From RYN-428 sp035648595 (GTDB taxonomy: Bacteria > Planctomycetota > Phycisphaerae > Tepidisphaerales > Tepidisphaeraceae): DNA of 9,506 bases. The position numbers and the translations under genes were made by a program. The notes below the pieces were generated by a model, which was not told the DNA's origin, did no database searches, and saw only the letters and a list, made by a program, of their open reading frames with translations. Below, one piece after another: positions 1 through 6,118 of this stretch; within the stretch, counting starts at the first letter, position 1, and every line of letters starts with the position of its first letter. The DNA is taken from NCBI GenBank assembly GCA_035648595.1, contig DASRLH010000450.1:1-9506 (forward strand), read 5' to 3'.

Positions 1-1
1 C

Positions 2-928
2 CCCCGACGTACCGGGCGAGGGAGAAGCGTCCGTGGAGCCTGTATCGGTTGCCTGTTTCTGATATTGGCCTTATCGCTGCTGGCGTTGTCCGGCGGCTGT
101 CAGGCGCCGGCGCCGGCGGCGAAGTTCGTGGCGCAGGCCCAGGCTCTGCACGACCAGTCGCTGGCTTCGACGGTGGCAAGCGATGGCGACCTGGCCGAAT
201 ACGTGCAGGATATCGCCGATCGAATCGCGGCGGCCGCGAAGCAGGCGGCGCCCGGCCTGGCCAACGCCGACTTTCTTTCGCGCGTTCGCTGCCACCTGGT
301 AAATTGCGATACCATCAACGTTTTTTGCACCGGCGGGACGCATATCTACGTCTATGCCGGGCTGCTGCGCCAATGCCAAAGTGAGGATGAACTGGCGGCG
401 GCCATCGCGCACGCCTACGCGCATCTGATCCGCCTCGACCTGGAAAAAACCAGGATGCGCCCCGATCCGCGCCGGCTGCCCGCGGCGGTGGCATGGGAGT
501 TCGTCATCAACCGATTCACGCTGGCGCAGGAAGAAAATGCCGATCGGCTGGCGGTGACGATTTACGCGAAAGCCGGGTGGGATCCGTCGCACTTTCCGGT
601 GCTTTTCGAGCGGCTGGAAGCGTTCAGCGGCGGCAACGTCGCTCCAGACCGCCAGCCCTTGCCGGTGCGCGCCGCCGACGTGCGCGCAACCGGCGCGGAT
701 TTGCCAAAAATGCGCGGCGTCACACCGGTCGCCGATCCCAGGACCTTTATTTTATTGCGCGATCGGGCGGCAAGAATGAGCGCCGGATCCGCCGCGCCAA
801 CAGTTTCGGAAGTTTTCCTCCGGGCCTTTCCCAACTGCATGCTCTCGGGTGACACGTCCGAGCAGCGGGAAGCGCAGGAGCGGCTCAGGCCTCCGCCCCC
901 GCCGCCGCGGAAACTGGAACCGAGTTGA
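2..928 (+). CDS. M48-like metallopeptidase homologue, lipoprotein, probably catalytically inactive (5' end outside window)
   Basis: The frame is open to the left edge, with 308 residues visible. No ATG or GTG precedes the hydrophobic stretch. A TTG at 65 would give a signal peptide without its basic n-region, so the true start probably lies upstream of the window. Visible residues 2-15 are Arg-rich. They are followed by a hydrophobic core and LSGGC, a somewhat loose lipobox with Cys33 as the likely lipidated residue. The core resembles M48 (Ste24/HtpX/BepA-type) peptidases: a helix reading AAIAHAYAHLIRLDLE (about 134-149) and a downstream QEENADRLA helix (about 176-184), followed by AGWDP, the usual third-ligand region. 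Family members have HExxH. Here the motif is HAYAH (codons 410-424), so both His ligands remain but the catalytic Glu is Ala. The C-terminus is proline-rich. Likely an envelope-anchored, non-proteolytic or chaperone-like M48 homologue; this role is inferred. Family assignment fairly sure. Confidence 0.82.
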   Translation, partial: PRRTGRGRSVRGACIGCLFLILALSLLALSGGCQAPAPAAKFVAQAQALHDQSLASTVASDGDLAEYVQDIADRIAAAAKQAAPGLANADFLSRVRCHLVNCDTINVFCTGGTHIYVYAGLLRQCQSEDELAAAIAHAYAHLIRLDLEKTRMRPDPRRLPAAVAWEFVINRFTLAQEENADRLAVTIYAKAGWDPSHFPVLFERLEAFSGGNVAPDRQPLPVRAADVRATGADLPKMRGVTPVADPRTFILLRDRAARMSAGSAAPTVSEVFLRAFPNCMLSGDTSEQREAQERLRPPPPPPRKLEPS

Positions 929-981
929 TTGAACTGGCCTATGCGCGTCACGATGATCTGAAAAATGGGGCGGTTTTTTCT

Positions 982-985
982 GGAG
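982..985 (+). promoter_or_regulatory. Shine-Dalgarno deciding the start at 992
   Basis: GGAG lies six bases before the ATG at 992. The alternative in-frame ATG at 965 is preceded by an A-rich stretch with no purine-rich ribosome site, so 992 is preferred. Confidence 0.55.
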
Positions 986-991
986 TTGATT

Positions 992-1432
992 ATGCAAGGC
1001 GTTACCACGGCAATCGTCGCGTTGATTTTCGCTTGTGTCGTTTGGCCGCATCTGGTGAAGAACCGGACGCAGTTTTATGCGGCGATCGCGCTGGTGCTGG
1101 GGATCATCGTGTTTGATTGCATCTCGCATATGAGCCAGCTTCCCGCTGGAACGCCCGAAGTTCCCTTTCCCAATCCCGGGCCGACGGGCTTGCAGCGGTT
1201 CTGTTACGTCGTCGAGGCGTTTTTGCAGATGGCCGCCATTCTGGTGCTGGTGATGTGCACCGGCGGCCAGACGCTGGGGGAACTCGCTGGTGAAATGCAC
1301 AAGACGATCGACGTGGTTCGTCGCGGCGGGGAAGCCGTCACGTTGATCGTCCCGCTCAAGGGCGAGCAGCCGCGCCCGCGCGGGGTTGCGGCGCCGCGGG
1401 CCGTGGAAGATACGAGCATCCCTATGGAATAA
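992..1432 (+). CDS. small three-helix membrane protein of unknown function
   Basis: This is a 146-residue protein that I do not recognise. Three hydrophobic segments are visible at about residues 5-21, 28-45 and 71-89. A Pro/Gly-rich loop (about 51-66) lies between the second and third. A hydrophilic tail of about 55 residues follows and ends in a Pro/Arg-rich stretch. The tail begins GGQTLGELAGEMHKTIDVVRRG, which could form an amphipathic helix. The start at 992 is chosen over 965 because only 992 has a ribosome site. It lies 63 bases after the M48-like lipoprotein gene on the same strand, so the two may be co-transcribed. No catalytic motif is visible. Confidence 0.72.
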   Translation: MQGVTTAIVALIFACVVWPHLVKNRTQFYAAIALVLGIIVFDCISHMSQLPAGTPEVPFPNPGPTGLQRFCYVVEAFLQMAAILVLVMCTGGQTLGELAGEMHKTIDVVRRGGEAVTLIVPLKGEQPRPRGVAAPRAVEDTSIPME

Positions 1433-1449
1433 GCCAAGGGCCAAAATCC

Positions 1450-1590
1450 GAAATCCGAATGTCGAAATCCGAAACAAATCCAAAATGAAGGAAATCGGAA
1501 AATTCAAAGGGCGCGTCCGGCGGCTGTTCTTTGTTTGAGATTTCTGCCTTTGAGTTTTGAATTTGTTTCGGATTTCGTGCTTCGGATTTC
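1450..1590. repeat. long imperfect inverted repeat built on an aaatccgaa word, between convergent genes
   Basis: The left arm (1450-1486) and right arm (1554-1590) are reverse complements over 37 bases with about five mismatches. Both carry the word gaaatccgaa twice and then a caaat(c/t)caaaa tail. The 67-base centre has further shorter pairing, for example gaaatc at 1491 with gatttc at 1539. The composition is A/T-richer than the flanking genes. The element fills most of the gap between the stop at 1432 and the stop at 1645, so a folded transcript could help end transcription from both sides, though no clear U-tract is present. From memory, similar degenerate intergenic sequences are dispersed in planctomycete genomes. 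Confidence 0.75.
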
Positions 1591-1644
1591 TATGCTCCCT
1601 TGAGTCGAGGACCTACCGCCCGAATATCCCCTCTGGCGAGCCAG

Positions 1645-2211
1645 CTAAAACTGTTGCGAGCGGCGGGGCGCGGCCGCGCCGCTCAGGGTTACGCTGTTGC
1701 CTCCGCTCGTGCAGGTGATCGTGACCGGGATGCGCACGGCAACCAGGGAGTTGTTGTAATCCGTGCCCATGTCCGCGGGCCCAAAGGAGCATGCGTTCAC
1801 GTTCGCGGCCAATTCATAGACCGCGCTGGAGGTGCTGCCGGTGTAGAAGATTTGCAGCGTAATGCGCTGGTTGGCCGCGTCGTAGGTGAACTGCCGGTAG
1901 ATCTCATTGGGCGTGAGCTGGTCCATCGGCCGGATCACCTGCACCCAGGTTCCGCCCGAATCGACCTGTACGGCGTCGGCGCGGCGCATCTCGGTGAGCA
2001 TCTGTATCATCGTGACGCGCCCGGCCTGCGAGCAGCGGAAGTAGGAATCGTTAAGTTCCACCGCCTTCGCCGACGCCTGGAAGGCCGCCGATACCGCCAC
2101 CAAAAGTATGGTGGAAATCACCAGCGAAATCATGGCTTCGAGCAGGCTCAGGCCGCGCCGTTTTCGCGGAATCCGGCGCGGCTGGGGAACGCTTGTGGTT
2201 GCGGGCTTCAT
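1645..2211 (-). CDS. prepilin-type protein, GspJ/PilW-like minor (pseudo)pilin
   Basis: 188 residues. A long basic leader (PRRIPRKRRG) ends in Gly20. The class III prepilin motif follows: cleavage after Gly20, then LSLLEAMISLVIST with the conserved Glu at mature position 5 (Glu25), and a hydrophobic helix to about residue 43. The rest is a soluble domain with alternating hydrophobic strands, containing a TWVQVI stretch and later YELAANVNACSF. Family knowledge: prepilin peptidase cleaves after the Gly and N-methylates the new terminus, and the helix packs into the fibre core. Length and gene order fit GspJ/PilW minor subunits better than a major pilin. The ATG overlaps the stop of the upstream gene as ATGA and has a strong ribosome site, so it is translationally coupled. 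It is last in a three-gene operon. Prepilin class is sure; subtype inferred. Confidence 0.85.
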   Translation of the reverse strand: MKPATTSVPQPRRIPRKRRGLSLLEAMISLVISTILLVAVSAAFQASAKAVELNDSYFRCSQAGRVTMIQMLTEMRRADAVQVDSGGTWVQVIRPMDQLTPNEIYRQFTYDAANQRITLQIFYTGSTSSAVYELAANVNACSFGPADMGTDYNNSLVAVRIPVTITCTSGGNSVTLSGAAAPRRSQQF

Positions 2212-3602
2212 GGGGCCACCTCCTCGTAGGTGCCGGGCAGGGGGGCAAACTTATTGCCGAAGCTCACGCCCGCCGGGTAGTTGGTGGTGCCGGTGCTGGC
2301 GATGATGATGTCGCTGTTGCCGGCCATGCTCATGGCGCTGTCATTGAGGTTGATGACGGTTCCCTGCACGACCCCGCCGGCATTGCCCGAATAGGTGAAC
2401 TGGCTGGCAATGATGGAGCCGCCGATCGTCCCGAAGTTTCCGGTGAACGTGACGCCGAAATTGGGGGCAAGCAGGAACGCGCCGGTCAATGCCTTTTCGC
2501 CGGCGGGGAAATTGCTGTTGTTGGGCAGGCTGCTCATCGGCTGCGCGGTGACGTTTCCAGAGAAGGAAATCGTATTGGTGCTCAGGCTGCCCGAGGGGTT
2601 ATTCTCGACGACGATCGCGCCGGTGATGGTGGTGTTGCCGCTGAAGGTCACATGATTGGGCGCCTTGATGTACAGCACGCCCTGGATGGTCGTCCCGCCG
2701 GCAAAATTGGGATTGGTGTTGGGGGGAATGATGGTGTTGACCAGGGTGCTTCCCGATCCCGAATAGGTGTTTTGCGTGTAGGCCAGATAACTGCTGGTAT
2801 CAATATATGGGAACAAAGGCGGCGTAACGCCCGAGTGAATGTGCTGCGCGAAGTTTGGAGAATTGGATTTGTATCCGGCGATCGAGCCGTTGGCAAAGCT
2901 GTTGGTGCCGCTGGCGTTGCTGAAGGAAAAGTCGCCGGAGATTTTCGGGCTGCCGGTCATGGTCAGCGGGTTGCTGCCGCTGGTGGCCGAAAGCACGCTG
3001 CCCTTGGTGGGGTCGGTCGCGCCCTTGATCGTCACGTTGCCGGCCATGTTGATGGCGCTTTTGCTGGCCACGCCATAGTTGAAAATCGTGCTGGCGTGAG
3101 AGGCCTTTTGAAATTGGATCTGCACGGCCCGCCCGATGCTCGCGTTGGAGCCGTAGCCAGTAACCTTGGTCCAGACGAATGGCCCGCTGGTCCATATCTG
3201 CGCGCGGAACTTGGTTCCGGTATTGGGATCGAGCGTGATGAAGCCCGCCTGCGACGGCAGATAGATCAAGCCGTTGTTGACCGCGACCGAGTTTCCGCCC
3301 ATGTTGGACGTGCCGTTCAACTGGCTCGCCAGCGCGGTGGCGACCGCGCCCAACAGGTTGGCGTCGGTGGTGGCCGGATCCAGGTTCATGTAACCCATCT
3401 GATATCGCACGAACTGCAGGCCCGACTCGCAGGCCAGTTGCGATTGCTCGATGGAGCGGTCATTCTTGGAGACTTGCACCGCCATCGTGCTGGCCGAGTA
3501 AAACCCGATCGCCAGCACGGTGAACAGCATCAGATAGAGCATGGCCAGCACCGACACAATACCGCGGCGGCGCACAGGCGTATGGATTACAGGTGACTTC
3601 AT
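2208..3602 (-). CDS. PilX/GspK-like minor pilin with repetitive Gly/Ser/Asn/Thr-rich body
   Basis: 464 residues. The N-terminus has a basic RRRG (11-14), then IVSVLAMLYLMLFTVLAIGFY, a membrane helix to about 35. A hydrophilic helix follows with ASTMAVQVSKNDRSIEQSQLACESGLQFV, typical of PilX/GspK N-terminal regions. Unlike its two neighbours it has no Glu at position 5 after the Gly; GspK-type tip subunits also lack it. From about residue 100 the protein is rich in Gly, Ser, Asn and Thr with recurring short units such as AGNVTIKG (187-194), SGNTTITG (321-328), SGNV (348-351), TGNF (387-390), SGNA (405-408) and AGNS (427-430), which suggests a beta-helix or stacked beta-solenoid. The ATG at 3602 is preferred over an upstream in-frame start because it has a GAGGTG ribosome site. 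The extracellular body may be an adhesin or tip domain; inferred. Confidence 0.82.
   Translation of the reverse strand: MKSPVIHTPVRRRGIVSVLAMLYLMLFTVLAIGFYSASTMAVQVSKNDRSIEQSQLACESGLQFVRYQMGYMNLDPATTDANLLGAVATALASQLNGTSNMGGNSVAVNNGLIYLPSQAGFITLDPNTGTKFRAQIWTSGPFVWTKVTGYGSNASIGRAVQIQFQKASHASTIFNYGVASKSAINMAGNVTIKGATDPTKGSVLSATSGSNPLTMTGSPKISGDFSFSNASGTNSFANGSIAGYKSNSPNFAQHIHSGVTPPLFPYIDTSSYLAYTQNTYSGSGSTLVNTIIPPNTNPNFAGGTTIQGVLYIKAPNHVTFSGNTTITGAIVVENNPSGSLSTNTISFSGNVTAQPMSSLPNNSNFPAGEKALTGAFLLAPNFGVTFTGNFGTIGGSIIASQFTYSGNAGGVVQGTVINLNDSAMSMAGNSDIIIASTGTTNYPAGVSFGNKFAPLPGTYEEVAP
2217..2224 (-). promoter_or_regulatory. strong Shine-Dalgarno of the GspJ-like gene, embedded in the preceding coding region
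   Basis: On the minus strand AGGAGGTG stands five bases before the ATG at 2211. It is read as part of the Glu-Glu-Val codons at the end of the upstream gene. Together with the ATGA stop/start overlap this indicates translational coupling. Confidence 0.75.
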
Positions 3603-3605
3603 AAA

Positions 3606-3611
3606 CACCTC
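3606..3611 (-). promoter_or_regulatory. Shine-Dalgarno overlapping the upstream stop codon, deciding the start at 3602
   Basis: GAGGTG on the minus strand shares bases with the TGA stop of the GspI-like gene (3612-3610) and lies three bases before the ATG at 3602. It supports that start over the longer in-frame reading and suggests coupling. Confidence 0.65.
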
Positions 3612-4098
3612 ACGAAGGATCGGCGGCCAAAGCCAGCCAGCTTGTCGTGTACACAAAATGCCCGGCATGGGTGATCGTTACCGTCACGCGCGCCGTTGGA
3701 AGAGCCTGATTCGACGGGAGCACGTTGCCGACGTTGTTGCTATCGACGGTCTGCACACTGATCGTTTGCGTCCAGTTCGGATACGTGCTGATGGGCGAGA
3801 GATTGGCATCCACCGGGGGCGTAAAGGTCTGGCCGTCCAGATTCCAGATGTCGTGATACGATCCCTCGACGGGCCCGCCCCCGTCCGCATACGGCAGTCC
3901 GACCGCAATTTCGTGGATGTTATTGGCCAGGTTCACGCCGGTGGACAGTTCCGTGGCCGCCTGGTTCGATTTGGTGCCGGTGGCCAGGAGCTGGCACATC
4001 GCCGTGATCGCCACGCCGATGATCACCTGCGCCATCGCTGTTTCCAACAGCGTAAAGCCGCGCCGCGGGCAGGAATTGGGTGGTTTGGAGAACTTCAT
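3610..4098 (-). CDS. prepilin-type protein, GspI/PilV-like minor (pseudo)pilin
   Basis: 162 residues, first gene of the prepilin operon. The leader ends PRRG (Gly14), followed by FTLLETAMAQVIIGVAITAM: prepilin cleavage after Gly14, Phe at mature position 1 and Glu at position 5 (Glu19), with a hydrophobic helix to about residue 38. The soluble part is short (about 120 residues) with a WTQTISVQTVD strand and a C-terminal ARVTVTITHAG strand, as in GspI/PilV-type minor subunits. An ATG at 4098 is chosen over the adjacent TTG at 4101. The stop is seven bases before the next ATG, so the three genes are one transcription unit. Family knowledge suggests that I-, K- and J-like subunits form a fibre-tip complex. 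No ATPase, secretin, platform protein or prepilin peptidase gene is in the window, so the assembly machine would be encoded elsewhere. Confidence 0.83.
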   Translation of the reverse strand: MKFSKPPNSCPRRGFTLLETAMAQVIIGVAITAMCQLLATGTKSNQAATELSTGVNLANNIHEIAVGLPYADGGGPVEGSYHDIWNLDGQTFTPPVDANLSPISTYPNWTQTISVQTVDSNNVGNVLPSNQALPTARVTVTITHAGHFVYTTSWLALAADPS

Positions 4099-4174
4099 CA
4101 ATCACGATATCCAATTCATTCACGGCTAAGGCAAGTGAAAGCCATATAAATGCGGTATCATCTTGGGAGATGTG

Positions 4175-4238
4175 TCAGTGGTCAGTGATCAGTGATCAGT
4201 GGTCAGTTGCTAAGGCGGGTCTGACAACTGACAACTGA
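4175..4238. repeat. heptamer repeat array with inverted copies, between divergent genes
   Basis: Five consecutive 7-base units run from 4175 to 4209: tcagtgg, tcagtga, tcagtga, tcagtgg, tcagttg. After a 15-base spacer two inverted units, caactga and caactga, occupy 4225-4238. The last direct unit and the inverted units are exact reverse complements, so the array can fold into a hairpin. It lies in the 227-base gap between the divergently transcribed prepilin operon and sigma-factor gene, just upstream of the proposed -35 of the latter. It may be a dispersed repeat of the host genome rather than a dedicated operator. Confidence 0.75.
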
Positions 4239-4248
4239 AAATAGAGAT

Positions 4249-4278
4249 TTGACGGCCTATCGGACGGGCGACTACCAT
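4249..4278 (+). promoter_or_regulatory. candidate sigma70-type promoter of the ECF sigma-factor gene
   Basis: TTGACG (4249-4254) and TACCAT (4273-4278) are separated by 18 bases, matching the -35 and -10 consensus at 5/6 and 4/6. Transcription would start near 4285, about 40 bases before the ATG at 4326. The heptamer array ends ten bases upstream of the -35. For the opposite strand I saw no comparably good promoter ahead of the prepilin operon. Confidence 0.4.
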
Positions 4279-4325
4279 CCGCTGCGATCGAGGGCCCGAG
4301 CCTGACGTGAACCTGGGAATTGTCT

Positions 4326-5033
4326 ATGCAGCCAAAGCAGGCGGGAAAGGGCCCATCGTCGAAAGCGGCATCCAAGCCGCCCAAGCCGCCCATGCCCGCG
4401 CCCCCCATACAGGGCGCCGAGGCCCTTAAGCCGGCGGTGCTTGGGCGCGCCACCGATGAAGATTTAATGCGCCGTTCCCAGCAGGGCGACAAGCGGGCAT
4501 ACGAAATCCTGTACGAGCGCTATCACGCCTCGGTCCTTTCCTACTTGTATCGAATGCTGGGGAATGTCGAGGACGTGGAATCAATCGGGCAGGAGGTCTT
4601 TCTTCGCGCCTGGCGTTTCGCCGCCACGTATCAGTACCCGCACAAGCTATCCACCTGGCTCTTTACGATCACCCGGAACCTGGCGATCAACCAATCCCGC
4701 CGCCGCAAACGCAGCCCGATTCGCAACGTGACCGAGCTGAATCTGGAAGGCATCGACATGAGCGGCGACCCCTACCAGGTTGCCGCCCGCGCCACCGATG
4801 ATCTGGAGAAACAAGAGGAAATCGCCCGCGTCCTCAAGGCGCTTGACACGCTGCCGACCGATCAGAAGGAAGTGATCGTGCTGGGCGTATTTCAGGATTT
4901 GTCGTATGCCGAGATGGAGGAGATCACCGGCACCAAGGCCGTCACCCTCCGCTCGCGCATGTTTCACGGCCTTAAGCGACTGGGCCGGCAAGTGGGCCCT
5001 GCGTCCGAGGGAAATGATGAACAGCCTTCGTAG
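4326..5033 (+). CDS. ECF-family RNA polymerase sigma factor
   Basis: 235 residues, longer than most ECF sigma factors because of a basic, Pro/Ala/Lys-rich extension of about 42 residues (KPPKPPMPAPP). Region sigma2 spans about 44-128: DEDLMRRSQQGDKRAYEILY, then the polymerase-binding/-10 region ending GQEVFLRAW, then LSTWLFTITRNLAINQSRRR. Region sigma4 spans about 169-222: LDTLPTDQKEVIVLGVFQDL followed by a helix-turn-helix SYAEMEEITGTKAVTLRSRMFHGLKRLGR. The usual D(A/V)EDL(T/V)QE box reads VEDVESIGQE, a variant. The ATG at 4326 is chosen because GGGA at 4314-4317 is well spaced for it, whereas the in-frame TTG at 4320 is too close. It heads a probable operon with a membrane protein and a MoxR ATPase, a usual setting for a sigma factor held by a membrane partner. 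Target promoters cannot be seen here. Confidence 0.93.
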   Translation: MQPKQAGKGPSSKAASKPPKPPMPAPPIQGAEALKPAVLGRATDEDLMRRSQQGDKRAYEILYERYHASVLSYLYRMLGNVEDVESIGQEVFLRAWRFAATYQYPHKLSTWLFTITRNLAINQSRRRKRSPIRNVTELNLEGIDMSGDPYQVAARATDDLEKQEEIARVLKALDTLPTDQKEVIVLGVFQDLSYAEMEEITGTKAVTLRSRMFHGLKRLGRQVGPASEGNDEQPS

Positions 5034-5090
5034 TTTCGCGGGCCCGGACCAGCCCCCAACCCCTGACTTTTTTCCGCATTAGAGGACGAC

Positions 5091-6086
5091 ATGCCGCCGG
5101 CGAATATGGAGGCCAATCCGCTTTTTGGGCTGCTGACCGACGCGCTGCGCGCCGGACCCGGCAGCCCGCAGTGGCGCGACGCCATCGCTGCCCTCCGCGA
5201 GCAGGGGGTCGAAGGCGCGGACGAATACAACCTTCTCCTGGAAGTCCGGGAGAATCTTGAAAGCGGCAAGGATTACCGCGAGGTCCGCGCCGGCACCGGG
5301 TTCACCCGCAAACTGCTCAGTGAGATCGAAAAGGAACAACCCGCCGGCAAACGCTCCGGGCTTCCCACGGCAACCTGGATCGCAATCCTTTGTGGATTTC
5401 TGATCGCGGTCGGCGTGGGGTTCCTCATTCACGGGCTGATGTCCAACACGCAAACCCTGTCGGGATCCATCGACGGCCTGCAGGACAAGTCCAATCGCTT
5501 CGTGGACACCCTGGCGAGCGCGGCGTTCGATAAATCAATTCCGAGCGATTGGCACGAGATCGGATCATTGCCGCTACAGGCAGATCGCGGCTTGCGGCCC
5601 GCTCTTTCCGACGCCGTCACAACGCGCAACAGCGCGCTATTGGGCGGCGGGATGGTGTGGAATCAGTTGGTGCCGGCCGAGCAGGCGTTCGCGGTGGATG
5701 TCGCGATACACGCCGCTCGTCCAACGGCCGCGGTGCTGCTCGAAGCCTTCGTCTCGACCGATCCCAATTTCAGCGCCTCCAAGGGCACTGCTTCGCGCGA
5801 TCTGGTGTGGCAACTCGATGGCCGCGAGCAGCATATTTTGCTGAGCGGGAGCGGCCAAGCCCTTAAATCGCCGCCCGCGTTCAGCCAGGGCGAAACGATT
5901 CGGCTGATCGTGGACCGCGATGTCGCCATCATCGAACTGGTGAAATCGGATAACAAAACACAACGGCTTTGGGCCGGCCCTCACGCGCTGGGCGCCGGCC
6001 CGCGCATCGTCGGCGTGCGCTTCCTGCAGACCGGGGCGCCGGGCAAGGAAGACTTGAGCGTCACGAGCATCACGATCACCAAATAG
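5091..6086 (+). CDS. single-pass membrane protein downstream of the sigma factor, possible non-canonical anti-sigma factor or sensor
   Basis: 331 residues; family not recognised. A cytoplasmic part of about 90 residues is charged and likely helical (DEYNLLLEVRENLESGKDYR, about 44-63). One transmembrane helix follows at about 96-116 (WIAILCGFLIAVGVGFLIHG), then about 215 extracytoplasmic residues. The latter have alternating strands and end ADLSVTSITIT-like, resembling a jelly-roll or concanavalin-type fold; this is a guess from pattern only. The zinc-binding HxxxCxxC motif of classical anti-sigma factors is absent. The ATG at 5091 has a GAGGA ribosome site four bases upstream. It begins 57 bases after the sigma gene and ends 32 bases before moxR. 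Position and topology (N-terminus inside, next to an ECF sigma) suggest a regulatory partner, but this is inference. Confidence 0.75.
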   Translation: MPPANMEANPLFGLLTDALRAGPGSPQWRDAIAALREQGVEGADEYNLLLEVRENLESGKDYREVRAGTGFTRKLLSEIEKEQPAGKRSGLPTATWIAILCGFLIAVGVGFLIHGLMSNTQTLSGSIDGLQDKSNRFVDTLASAAFDKSIPSDWHEIGSLPLQADRGLRPALSDAVTTRNSALLGGGMVWNQLVPAEQAFAVDVAIHAARPTAAVLLEAFVSTDPNFSASKGTASRDLVWQLDGREQHILLSGSGQALKSPPAFSQGETIRLIVDRDVAIIELVKSDNKTQRLWAGPHALGAGPRIVGVRFLQTGAPGKEDLSVTSITITK

Positions 6087-6118
6087 CTCGCCTTCGCCTG
6101 CCCATTTGGGAATGCCTT

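Noticed and set aside
2193..3596. 467-codon open reading frame on the plus strand opposite the PilX/GspK-like gene
   Set aside because: It is antisense to a gene with clear prepilin features and coupled ribosome sites. Its translation is Gly/Ala/Arg/Asp-rich without motifs, as expected of a GC-rich antisense frame.
5034..5090. Possible terminator after the sigma gene (GGGC...GCCC followed by a T-run near 5068)
   Set aside because: The stem is weak, and a terminator here would separate genes that otherwise look co-transcribed.
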